From assembly GCA_965213775.1 (NCBI GenBank), contig CBDCAC010000001.1:248001-312000 (forward strand): 64,000 bases of DNA, written 5' to 3'. The number at the start of each line of letters is the position of its first letter. Positions within the stretch are counted from its first letter, which is position 1. A model generated the notes under the pieces. The model saw nothing but the letters and a program-made list of their open reading frames with translations, was not told the origin of the DNA and ran no database searches. The DNA is from Lichenicoccus sp965213775 (GTDB taxonomy: Bacteria > Pseudomonadota > Alphaproteobacteria > Acetobacterales > Acetobacteraceae). Below are positions 17,976 through 25,711 of this stretch, piece by piece. The translations under genes and the position numbers were made by a program.

Positions 17976-18716
17976 TCAGGCCGCGGCGCGCAGCGGCGGC
18001 GTGCCGGTGCGCTCAGTGAGATCGAGCTCGGTCGACTTCGCGTCCGACACCGTGGCCAGCAGCCCGTATGCCACCTTGGACAGCACGTCGAGGATGGCGA
18101 TGAACAGCACCCCGGCCGCGTCGCTGATCACGTTGAGCCCGTCTGGCGACACGGCCAGCGCCAGCGGATAGATCAGCCACAGGACCGACAGGATCGAGGC
18201 GTTGCGCCGGTAGTTCGCCCGTATGTCGGCCCGCTCGATCGCGTTGGCCTGCAGTGCCGAGACCCAGATCACGTAGTAGACGCCGAGGAAGGCCGCGCAG
18301 GAGATGATGAACCAGGTCCACTTCACCCAGGCAGTCTCGGAGGCGCCGAACACGAAGGCGGTGATGATCATCATCAGGTCGGCCAGCACGATGCCGGTGA
18401 TCGCGCCCGCCTGCTTGCGGCCGGCATGCATCGCGTTCAGCGACAGCGACACCAGCAGCAGCGGCGTGGTGAAGGTCCAGTCGACGTAGCGGGCATAGTA
18501 GAAGATGCGCTGGGTCCCGGCGCTCGCCGGCAGCAGCACCAGGCCCTGCCCGGTGGCCATGGCCAGGTAGGAGCATGCGGCGATCAGCGGCACGATGCCG
18601 TGCAGCACGGTCTGCATCTCCTCAGCGGGCGTGCGGCGCTTGCCGATCAGGAGGATCAGCGATCCTCCTGCGGCCATGATGATCGTGGTGATCCAGAGCA
18701 AGCTGTTGGAAGTCAT
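17976..18716 (-). CDS. Microbial (type 1) rhodopsin with DTS motif, probable light-driven proton pump
   Basis: 246-residue seven-helix retinal protein. Helix C reads RYVDWTFTTPLLLVS, giving Asp79 (Schiff-base counterion, D85 of bacteriorhodopsin), Thr83 (T89) and Ser90 in place of the cytoplasmic proton donor D96: a DTS triad. Helix G reads ILDVLSKVAYG, with Asp210 and retinal-binding Lys214 (D212/K216). Helix B begins with His39, on the cytoplasmic side. Outward proton pumping is inferred from Asp/Thr conservation; the non-carboxylic donor site suggests unusual reprotonation. No retinal-forming dioxygenase or carotenoid genes lie in the window. Confidence 0.95.
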   Translation of the reverse strand: MTSNSLLWITTIIMAAGGSLILLIGKRRTPAEEMQTVLHGIVPLIAACSYLAMATGQGLVLLPASAGTQRIFYYARYVDWTFTTPLLLVSLSLNAMHAGRKQAGAITGIVLADLMMIITAFVFGASETAWVKWTWFIISCAAFLGVYYVIWVSALQANAIERADIRANYRRNASILSVLWLIYPLALAVSPDGLNVISDAAGVLFIAILDVLSKVAYGLLATVSDAKSTELDLTERTGTPPLRAAA

Positions 18717-18930
18717 GCGGCGGGGCCCGTCCCTCAGGTTCGACGGGACAAGCCGGGCTCGTGCTGCAGGTTCTGACTAAACGACAAAGTGACCGTGGCG
18801 ATGCATCCAGCAGATGCTGAGGCGCGTCAACGAATGCGGGACGTTGCGGACGTGATTGGTCAGGAATAATCGTCGCAAAATTACGACGATTTGATGCTCA
18901 TGCGCCACACTTTTGCCGGCGATACAGGTT
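18717..18930. promoter_or_regulatory. Divergent intergenic region between rhodopsin and ExeA-like genes
   Basis: A 214-bp, locally AT-richer gap that must contain the promoters of the rhodopsin gene (leftward) and the envelope cluster (rightward). The segment 18860-18900 is AT-rich, with repeated ACGAC/GTCGT-type words. I cannot assign a promoter with confidence. Confidence 0.4.
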
Positions 18931-20229
18931 ATGCTGTTGGAAATGGACAGTATCGCACATCAGACGGACGAGCTTGCGGCCGCAGCTTTGCTGTATGCGC
19001 CGTATCCGGGTCCGTCGCGTGCTGACCAGGATATTGCCGAGCGAGTATTGTCCGCTTTACTTGGCGATCAAGGTTTCGTTGTAATAACGTGTGGCGAGGG
19101 CGTGGCCGTCGAGCAGCTGTTCAACGTGCTCGACGGGCTGCAGCAGGCCGGCCTCGGAACCGCGACCATGACGGCGCCGGTGGAGCGGCTTTCGCTGCTC
19201 GACGACGCGATCCGCAAGGCGATGACCGCGACCCGGAACCCCGGCGATCCGCTGGTGGTGATCATCCAGCACGCCGAGATGCTCTCGGTGCGGACGCTGC
19301 TGAAGCTGGTCACGCTGTCGATGCTGCGCGCCGGCGGGCGGCCGGTGCTGCGCTTCCTGCTCGCCGGCACCCCGGCCCTGTGGCCGTCGCTGCGGCAGGC
19401 GGGCGTGGGTGCGCTGGAGCACGACCCGGGCGCGCATATCGCGCTGACGCCCGGCTATGACGGCATCCGGACGGTGCCGCCGCCGATGTTCACCCTGGCG
19501 GTGGACGACGCGGCACCCTGGCAGGCTCCGGCGCGGCTCGCACCGGTCGGACTGACGAGACGCACCGGCGTCGCCTCGCGACGCGACGCCCTCACCCGCG
19601 CCAGGCTGGCGGCGGCGGTGCTGCTGTCGGCGGGGTTCGCGATCGCCTGGATGGCCCTGGTGCCGCCGGAGCGTGGCCTGAGATCCTCGGCCGCATCGGG
19701 CGTGCCGGCGCCCGGCCAGCCCGCGGCGGCGCCGCCGCCGGCAACCGGGGCGCCCGCGGGGATCACCGTGCTGCGCGACCCGGAGCCGCGGCGCGAGGCG
19801 CGCCGCGCGCCAGCGGCCGCGAGGCCGGGTCGCGCCGACGTCCTGCCGCCGCTATCGGCGATGCGTGCGCCGACGCCGGCGGACCTGGACGGGCTTCGCG
19901 TCACGGTGCGCTATGGCCGCGGCGACGGCGCCGCGCAGGCGCAGGCCAGGCGGCTGCTGGCACGGCTGCGCGAGGCCGGCGTGCCGGTCGACGGGCCGCT
20001 GGCGCCGGGGCCGGGGCCGGCCAGTGAACATTCCACCCTGAGCTACTACTTCGCCCAGGACGAGCAGGCCGCCCGCACGATGGCGCAGCGCCTGCTGCCG
20101 CGCTCGACCCAGATCCGCAGGCTGGCCGTCCCGGATGGTGCCTTGCCGCCGCGACCAGGCGGGATCTCCATCTCCATCGGCTCGCACGACGATCGGTCGG
20201 ATCAGCCATCATCGGGGAGACAATCATGA
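18931..20229 (+). CDS. ExeA-like membrane protein with degenerate ATPase domain and LytR-C/SPOR-like C-terminus
   Basis: 432 residues. The N-terminal about 170 residues resemble the AAA domain of ExeA/GspA-type proteins, but the P-loop is degenerate (ITCGEGVAVEQL, no GKT/S) and the Walker B region reads LVVIIQHAEML. One membrane helix (LAAAVLLSAGFAIAWMALV) follows at about residue 225, then a Pro/Ala-rich linker. The C-terminal domain (LRVTVRYGRGDGAAQAQARRLLARLREAG ... STLSYYFAQDEQAARTMAQRL) resembles a LytR-C or SPOR-like periplasmic fold. ATG 18931 is used; a TTG at 18913 is possible. It overlaps the OmpA gene by ATGA. Function unknown; a cell-envelope scaffold is inferred. Confidence 0.7.
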   Translation: MLLEMDSIAHQTDELAAAALLYAPYPGPSRADQDIAERVLSALLGDQGFVVITCGEGVAVEQLFNVLDGLQQAGLGTATMTAPVERLSLLDDAIRKAMTATRNPGDPLVVIIQHAEMLSVRTLLKLVTLSMLRAGGRPVLRFLLAGTPALWPSLRQAGVGALEHDPGAHIALTPGYDGIRTVPPPMFTLAVDDAAPWQAPARLAPVGLTRRTGVASRRDALTRARLAAAVLLSAGFAIAWMALVPPERGLRSSAASGVPAPGQPAAAPPPATGAPAGITVLRDPEPRREARRAPAAARPGRADVLPPLSAMRAPTPADLDGLRVTVRYGRGDGAAQAQARRLLARLREAGVPVDGPLAPGPGPASEHSTLSYYFAQDEQAARTMAQRLLPRSTQIRRLAVPDGALPPRPGGISISIGSHDDRSDQPSSGRQS

Positions 20230-20675
20230 CGCGACGACCAGTTCAGCGGATCATGCTCGGCGTGCTCGGCATGCTTGTCCTAGGCGGCGGCGAGCATGCG
20301 CTCGCGCGCGACGCCGCCACGCCGGGTGCCGCGCCCGCCAAGGCTCCCGACGCGCTCGACCTGTATTTCGACAGCGGCAGCAGCCGGATCCGTCCGCAGG
20401 ATATCAAGCTGCTCGACAAGGCGTCGCGCCTGTACACCGAGGGCAAGCCGGTCGTCATGATCGTGGCAGGCTCCACCGACCTGCTCGGCTCGCCGTCCGC
20501 CAACCTGAGGCTGTCGCAGACCCGGGCGGACAACGTGGTGCGCGGCCTGGTCGCGCGCGGAATTCCGGTCGAGCGGTTCCAGGTGCTGGCGAAAGGGGTC
20601 ACCGACCCGCCGGTCGCCACCGCCACCGATGCGTCCGAACCCCGCGACCGCCGCGTCGAGATCACCTGGCGCTGA
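20226..20675 (+). CDS. OmpA-family peptidoglycan-binding protein
   Basis: 149 residues: N-terminal signal peptide (RIMLGVLGMLVLGGGEHALA), then an OmpA-C domain starting LDLYFDSGSSRIRPQD with LDKASRLYTEGKPVVMIVAGSTDLLGSPSANLRLSQTRADNVVRGLVARGI and the RDRRVEITW end. The consensus NxxLSxxRAxxV motif is represented by NLRLSQTRADNV, so binding to peptidoglycan in the periplasm is expected. The beta-barrel is absent. Start codon overlaps the upstream gene by four bases and has GGGGAGA upstream. Sel1-repeat gene follows after 23 bp. Confidence 0.92.
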   Translation: MTRRPVQRIMLGVLGMLVLGGGEHALARDAATPGAAPAKAPDALDLYFDSGSSRIRPQDIKLLDKASRLYTEGKPVVMIVAGSTDLLGSPSANLRLSQTRADNVVRGLVARGIPVERFQVLAKGVTDPPVATATDASEPRDRRVEITWR

Positions 20676-20698
20676 TCCGGACGCCGCCGACGGCACGG

Positions 20699-21574
20699 AT
20701 GCGACGGCTCCTGCTGGTCGCCTGCGCGGCACTCGGCGTCGCCGCGGCGGCGCCGGCAGGGCCTCTCGAGGAAGCCCGGCGCGCCGATCAGGCGCACGCC
20801 TTCAGCCGCGCAAGGCGGCTCTGGCTGCCCCTGGCACGCGCCGGCAGCGCCGAAGCCGCATTCCGCCTCGGCCTGCTCGACGATCTCGGCGAGGGCGGCC
20901 CGGAGGATGCGTCCTCCGCCTATCACTGGTTCCGGCAAGCCGCCGCGGCGGGCGATCCGGAGGCGCAGTTCAACGTCGCGGTGATGGACGATAGCGGCCG
21001 TGGCACCGCGCACGACACGAGCGGTGCCGCGGAATGGTACGCGCGCGCCGCCGTGCACGGCCAGCGTCGCGCGCAATACAACCTCGCCCTGCTGTATCGG
21101 GACGGCGACGGCGTGCCGCGCAACCTCGAGCTTGCGCGCGCCTGGTTCCGGCTCGCCGCCTCCAACGGGCTGACCGCGGCGGCGCAGAAGCTGGGCAGGC
21201 ACGATCCGGAGCACGGCTCGCCCGTATCCGGCCGGCAGCAGAGCGACGTGCTGCGCGCTGCGACCGCTGTCGCGCCGCGCGACGGCATCGTGGTCGTGCC
21301 AGACAGCGGCGGACGCATCGAGATCGTCTGGTCCGCGCCCGCGGCGGCACTGCCGGTGCGCTACTTCCTGCAGGTCGCGGCGCGCGACGGCACGCCGGAC
21401 GAGATCTACGCCGGCTACCTCGACGTCAGCGCGGCGCTGGTGCGGCTCGACCAGGCGCATCGTTCTTATGCCTGGCGCGTCTACACGGTGTGCGCACGCA
21501 ATGCGACCTACGCGGTGAGCCCCTGGAGCGCGTTCACCAGCGCGGACGGCACGCCGGCGCACGCATCGCGCTAG
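20699..21574 (+). CDS. Secreted Sel1-repeat protein
   Basis: 291 residues with a signal peptide (MRRLLLVACAALGVAAAAPAG) and three to four Sel1-like helical repeats (AEAAFRLGLLDDLGEG, PEAQFNVAVMDDSGRG, RRAQYNLALLYRDGDG, TAAAQKLG). The C-terminal about 110 residues form a separate beta-rich domain (RIEIVWSAPAAALPVRYFLQVAARDG ... YAWRVYTVCARNATYAVSPWSAF), reminiscent of a fibronectin-III-like fold. Third gene of the envelope cluster starting at 18931. A scaffold or interaction role in the periplasm is inferred; no enzymatic motif is seen. Confidence 0.85.
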   Translation: MRRLLLVACAALGVAAAAPAGPLEEARRADQAHAFSRARRLWLPLARAGSAEAAFRLGLLDDLGEGGPEDASSAYHWFRQAAAAGDPEAQFNVAVMDDSGRGTAHDTSGAAEWYARAAVHGQRRAQYNLALLYRDGDGVPRNLELARAWFRLAASNGLTAAAQKLGRHDPEHGSPVSGRQQSDVLRAATAVAPRDGIVVVPDSGGRIEIVWSAPAAALPVRYFLQVAARDGTPDEIYAGYLDVSAALVRLDQAHRSYAWRVYTVCARNATYAVSPWSAFTSADGTPAHASR

Positions 21575-21587
21575 AGTGCAACCCAGG

Positions 21588-21693
21588 CGCCAGGGCTCTG
21601 CCCTGGATCCGCCCAAGGCAAAGTCTTGGAAAACCGTTCATCTTAGGATGGATGCCAGAGGCCTAGGCCGTTGGCGGGGCAGAGCCCTTGCCT
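21588..21693. repeat. Palindromic intergenic element, copy 2
   Basis: Begins CCAGGGCTCTGCCCTGG (a perfect hairpin), continues with the CCAAGGC..GTCTTGG stem and a GAGGCCTAGGCC hairpin, and ends GGCAGAGCCCTTGCC. It starts 14 bp after the Sel1 gene stop and lies before the convergent histidine kinase gene, as expected for a bidirectional terminator. Confidence 0.85.
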
Positions 21694-21758
21694 CCTGACG
21701 GTCGGTCAGGCCGTTGGTTCGGGACAGCAGCCGGTCTTAGCGCCGGGACGAGAGCGCG

Positions 21759-24533
21759 TCAGCCGGCCTCATGCAGCCGCATGCGCCGCTGCATCTCGAG
21801 CAGGGACTCCTCGATCAGGGCGTCGAGGCTCTCGCCGAGGCCGGGTCCATCGGCGGAAGCCTGCTCGACCGCCTGCTCGAAGCGGCTGGCCACGAAGGCG
21901 AGGCGCTGGAAGCCCAGCATGCCGGCGCTGCCCGCCAGGTTATGCGCCTGCTTGGCGAGGATCTCGGGGCGGGGGAACCGACTGCCCGCCTCGATCGTCG
22001 CGACGCGCTCCGCCACGCCGGCCTGCCGTGCGGGGACGCAGATCTGCCCGCGCAGCTCGTCCAGCAGCGTGGCGCCGCGCACGCTCAGGGTCCGCAGATA
22101 GGTCAGGATCGCGTTCGAAGGCAGGATCGCCGCGACCTCGTCGAAAGCGACGGCGTTGCAGATCGGCAGGTGCGATCCGCAGCCGGCGGCGCCCGCCGCG
22201 AGGCCCGGTGCCGGCGGCGCGCCCGCGACGCGGTCGATCGCCTCGATCAGCGCATCCTGCGTGAACGGCTTCGCCAGGTGACTATCCATCCCCGCCATGC
22301 GGCACTCCTCGATCTGCTCGGCAAAAGCCTGTGCGGTCAGTGCGACGATCGGCACCCTGCCGCGCGCGCCGCCGCCGGCGCGTATCCGACGCGCCGCCTC
22401 CAGCCCGTCCATGCCGGGCATGCGCACGTCCATCAGCACCACGTCGTAATCACCCGACGCAGCCGCCGCGACCGCCTCCGCCCCGTTCTCGGCGCAGGTC
22501 ACCTGATGGCCGGCGACATCGAGGAACGAGCTGGCGATGTCCCGGTTCATGGCGATGTCGTCGACCAGCAGCAGCCGCAGCCGACGCCGCGACGCCGGCG
22601 CGACCGGCTCCGCCGGTGATGCCTCGGCACTCGCCGCCCAGCGCGACGCCGCCGACGCGGCCGGCGGCATAGGCGATGACGGGACGGCCGATGATGGCAC
22701 GGGCGATGACGACACTGGTGATCGCGGCCGATAGGCCGCCGCCATGACCGGCAGCTCGAGCCAGAACACGCTGCCGCCGCCGTGCCTGTCGTCATGGCCG
22801 ATCTGGCCGCCCATCAATGCGGCGAGCCGCACCGAGATCGCTAGGCCGAGCCCGGTGCCCTCGACCGGCTGGAACGCGGCATCGAGCCGCCTGAAATCCT
22901 GGAACAGCAGATGCCGCGTCTCGGCGGGGACGCCCGGTCCGGTATCGTGGACCTCGATCCGCAGCATGCCCGGCCTGATCGCGCACAGGCGAAGCTCGAT
23001 CTCGCCTTGATGCGTGAACTTGACGGCGTTGCCGAGCAGGTTCAGCAGGATCTGCCGCAGGCGGGTGGGATCGGCGGTGATCGAGCCGGGCGCGTCGGCG
23101 GCCGCCTGCACCCGCAGCGCCAGGCCCTTGGCGCCGGCGGCGCAGCGCACGACGCTGAGGCACGCATCCGACACCTCGCGCAGATCGACCGTGCCGACCT
23201 GCAGCTCGACCCGCGCCGCCTCGATCTCCGACAGGTCGAGCACGCGGTTGATCATCTCGAGCAGGTGCCGTCCGGCTCCGAGCATGGCATCGACGCGGCT
23301 CGACTGCAGCCGGTCGAGATGTCCCTGCAGGCGCAGCAGCTGCGCGTAGCCCAGGATGGCGTTCAGCGGGGTGCGCAGCTCGTGGCTCATGCTGGCGAGA
23401 AAGCGCGACTTGGACTGGCTGGCCTGGTCGGCCCGGTCCCGTGCCTTCGCCAGGTGCTGCGTCAGGCGTTCGAGCTGCTCGTTGCTGCTCGCCAGGTCTC
23501 GCGCGCGCCGCTCCAGCTCGGCCTGGTGCTGACGTCTCTCGGTCACGTCGCGCGAGATCACGCTGAAGCCGTCGCGCGCGCCGGTGGCGGGATCGCGCAG
23601 CAGCCGGCGGATGGTCTCGAGCCAGACCTCGCGCCCGTCCGGCCGCCGGATGCGGAAGGCGATCGCCTCCTCCTCGACGATTCCGTCGAGCAGCCGCGTC
23701 GTCGATGCCGACACCGCGGCCCGATCCTCGGGATGGACGAAGCCGATGACGGTCTGCCCGATGAAGGCTTCCGGAGCCAGGCCGAGGATCCGCTGCGCCG
23801 AGGGCGAGATATAGCGGATCCTGCCGTCCGGACCGATCCTCGCCACGACGTCCCCGGCATGCTCGGCGAGCAGGCGGAACGCCGCCTCGCTGTCGCGCAG
23901 CTCCACCATCGAGCGTCGCAGCATGAAGCCGGTCACGGCGAGGAGCAGCAGGCCGATGAGGGCGATCGCGAGATTGAGCCGCGCCATGACCGCCTGGCCG
24001 CGATCCAGCACCCCGCGATGCCGCGTCAGCAGCCTCTGCTGCTCGGCCAGCATGTCGTCGAGCGTCGCGGTGATCCTGACCATCAGCACCCTGCCGACAT
24101 TGCGCATCACCACGCGCCGCGCCGCATCCTCGTCCGCGCCGCGCCTCAGCCGCACGGTCTGCTCCAGCTCGGCGAGCTTCTGGTCGATGAGCGGGTCGAG
24201 GGACGCCTCGTGCCGCCGCTGCGCGGCGTCGTTGCCGATCAGCCGGTGCAGCGTCTGGCGCAGTTCGGGCAGACGCGCCAACGCCGAGCGGTAGGGCGCG
24301 AGATAATCCGCCTCGCCGGTGAGGATGAAGCCGCGCTGGCCGCTCTCCGCGTCGCGAAGTGCCAGCCCGACATCGTTCAGCCGGCCCAGGACGTCGAGCA
24401 TGTGGCGCAGCCCGACCCGCTCGGCCTTGACCTGCTGCGCCTGGCGGAAGCTCAGCACGCCGACGCCGCAGAGCAGGATCAGGCCGCCGAGGACGCAGCA
24501 GGCGGCATTGAGCCGACGCGGCGATGCGAGCAC
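21759..24533 (-). CDS. Hybrid sensor histidine kinase (CHASE3-PAS-HK-REC-HPt)
   Basis: 924-residue membrane kinase. TM1 at about 10-30; a CHASE3-like sensor (VGLALRDAESGQRGFILTGEADYLAPYR) at about 45-180; TM2 at about 188-206. A PAS domain at about 215-335 (FRLLAEHAGDVVARIGPDGRIRYISPSAQRILG) is followed by a coiled coil. The H-box is FLASMSHELRTPLNAILGYAQLL, with N-box NLLGNAVKF and G-boxes DTGPGVP and GTGLGLAIS. A receiver follows (LLVDD, LMDVRMPGMDG, acceptor Asp in VLMDV, Lys in KPF), then an HPt domain with QAHNLAGSAGMLG, acceptor His. All phosphorelay residues are present. It is 28 bp downstream of the double-receiver gene and probably its partner. Confidence 0.94.
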   Translation of the reverse strand: MLASPRRLNAACCVLGGLILLCGVGVLSFRQAQQVKAERVGLRHMLDVLGRLNDVGLALRDAESGQRGFILTGEADYLAPYRSALARLPELRQTLHRLIGNDAAQRRHEASLDPLIDQKLAELEQTVRLRRGADEDAARRVVMRNVGRVLMVRITATLDDMLAEQQRLLTRHRGVLDRGQAVMARLNLAIALIGLLLLAVTGFMLRRSMVELRDSEAAFRLLAEHAGDVVARIGPDGRIRYISPSAQRILGLAPEAFIGQTVIGFVHPEDRAAVSASTTRLLDGIVEEEAIAFRIRRPDGREVWLETIRRLLRDPATGARDGFSVISRDVTERRQHQAELERRARDLASSNEQLERLTQHLAKARDRADQASQSKSRFLASMSHELRTPLNAILGYAQLLRLQGHLDRLQSSRVDAMLGAGRHLLEMINRVLDLSEIEAARVELQVGTVDLREVSDACLSVVRCAAGAKGLALRVQAAADAPGSITADPTRLRQILLNLLGNAVKFTHQGEIELRLCAIRPGMLRIEVHDTGPGVPAETRHLLFQDFRRLDAAFQPVEGTGLGLAISVRLAALMGGQIGHDDRHGGGSVFWLELPVMAAAYRPRSPVSSSPVPSSAVPSSPMPPAASAASRWAASAEASPAEPVAPASRRRLRLLLVDDIAMNRDIASSFLDVAGHQVTCAENGAEAVAAAASGDYDVVLMDVRMPGMDGLEAARRIRAGGGARGRVPIVALTAQAFAEQIEECRMAGMDSHLAKPFTQDALIEAIDRVAGAPPAPGLAAGAAGCGSHLPICNAVAFDEVAAILPSNAILTYLRTLSVRGATLLDELRGQICVPARQAGVAERVATIEAGSRFPRPEILAKQAHNLAGSAGMLGFQRLAFVASRFEQAVEQASADGPGLGESLDALIEESLLEMQRRMRLHEAG

Positions 24534-24561
24534 GGTTTCCTCCGCTTCGCCGGCGGCTGGG

Positions 24562-25479
24562 TCAGCAGGGTCGCGCCGAGGGCGCGGCCAGGTGGCGTTT
24601 CACGACCGTGATCAGTGCCGGCAGGTCGGGCGACTTCGCGACCACCTCGTCGAACACCGGGCCGGTCTCGGCCTCGCGGCCGCTCAGGCGGCTGGGGGCC
24701 GCGGTCATCGCGATCATCCGCGGACGATGATCCTCGTCGAGCGGATCGAGGATCAGCTTGGCGGTGGCGAGGCCGTCCATGTCGGGAAGCAGGTAGTCGA
24801 TCATGACCAGGTCGTACTCGCGCGCGCGCGCCATGCGCACCGCCCCCACGCCGTCCGACGCGAGGCCGACCTCGTAGCCGAGCCGCTCCAGGGCGTGCTG
24901 CAGGACGAATTGCTGGATGTCGTCGTCCTCGACGACCAGGATGCGCGGCTTGCCGGGATCGGGCGGATCGAGGAGTTCGGTGCCGTGCTCTGAGGTCTGC
25001 TCTGGAGTCTGCTCTGGAGTCTGCTCTGGCGTTTGCTCTGGCGTTTGCTCTGGCAAATCGGTCTCCTGTGGCAGCACGCGATCGCGCATGCTGCCGAGTT
25101 CGCGTTGAATGCTGGAGATCAGCGCCGACAGGCTCGTCGGCTTGGCGATCACCCGGTCGAACGGCTGGCCGTGCTGCGCCTGCAGGGCCAGCAGCTGATC
25201 CGACGCGCCGGTCAAGGCGATCAGCACCGGGCGCGCCGCGGTCCCCCTGAGATCGCGAACCAGTCTCGCGGTGGCCAGTCCGTCTATGTCCGCGAGATGG
25301 TAGTCGATCAGCAGCAGGTCGTAGCCGCCGTGCCGCACCTTGCACACCGCGTCCAGTCCGCTCGAGACCGCCTCGGTGCGGTAGCCGTGCCAGCTCAGGC
25401 TGGAACGCAGCACCTCCTGCTGCAGATCATCGTCTTCGACGACCAGGATATGCGTCGCGTGCGGATCTTGATCATTCAC
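24562..25479 (-). CDS. Double-receiver response regulator without output domain
   Basis: 305 residues with two CheY-like receivers, at about 8-130 (ILVVEDDDLQQ, acceptor Asp in LLLIDYHLADIDG, LTG, KPTS) and about 175-300 (ILVVEDDDIQQ, acceptor Asp in VMIDYLLPDMDG, MTA, KSPD). They are joined by a PEQT repeat linker. No DNA-binding or enzymatic domain is present, so it likely passes phosphate or acts as a sink for the adjacent hybrid kinase. In the second receiver the usual KP is KS, which may weaken signalling. First gene of the pair, with the kinase 28 bp downstream. Confidence 0.92.
   Translation of the reverse strand: MNDQDPHATHILVVEDDDLQQEVLRSSLSWHGYRTEAVSSGLDAVCKVRHGGYDLLLIDYHLADIDGLATARLVRDLRGTAARPVLIALTGASDQLLALQAQHGQPFDRVIAKPTSLSALISSIQRELGSMRDRVLPQETDLPEQTPEQTPEQTPEQTPEQTSEHGTELLDPPDPGKPRILVVEDDDIQQFVLQHALERLGYEVGLASDGVGAVRMARAREYDLVMIDYLLPDMDGLATAKLILDPLDEDHRPRMIAMTAAPSRLSGREAETGPVFDEVVAKSPDLPALITVVKRHLAAPSARPC
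24993..25056. repeat. 12-bp coding tandem repeats in the receiver linker
   Basis: About five imperfect 12-bp units encode PEQT repeats that join the two receiver domains. Units vary at synonymous positions, so the repeat is kept at protein level or is old enough to have drifted. Number of units may vary between strains. Confidence 0.9.
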
Positions 25480-25655
25480 GACCGGGCCTCACCATCAGCG
25501 ATATCCTTACGGATACGAGATAACATGACCCCATCGATGGGTAAAGCATTCGTGATCTAGATCCGCTCGTTACAACGGCGTCTCGATACCTCGCCTCGCG
25601 ATCCGCATCGCGCGCGCGCAGCAGGGTCGGCGGAGTACGGCGATCGATAACAGCC

Positions 25656-25689
25656 GTGACTGCGCATCGATATTCTCGATGCGCGTCAC
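25656..25689. other. Strong hairpin between oxyR 3' end and receiver promoter
   Basis: GTGAC-T-GCGCATCGA pairs with TCGATGCGC-GTCAC around a TATTC loop: a 14-bp stem with one bulged base. It lies 23 bp past the oxyR stop. No T-run follows on the minus strand, so a Rho-independent terminator is uncertain; it could be an operator upstream of the double-receiver gene. Confidence 0.6.
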
Positions 25690-25711
25690 TTACGTTACGA
25701 TACTGTACCGA

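Noticed and set aside
21671..22264. Arg-rich open frame on the + strand over the 3' end of the hybrid kinase
   Set aside because: Antisense to the HPt and receiver domains, which are clear on the minus strand.
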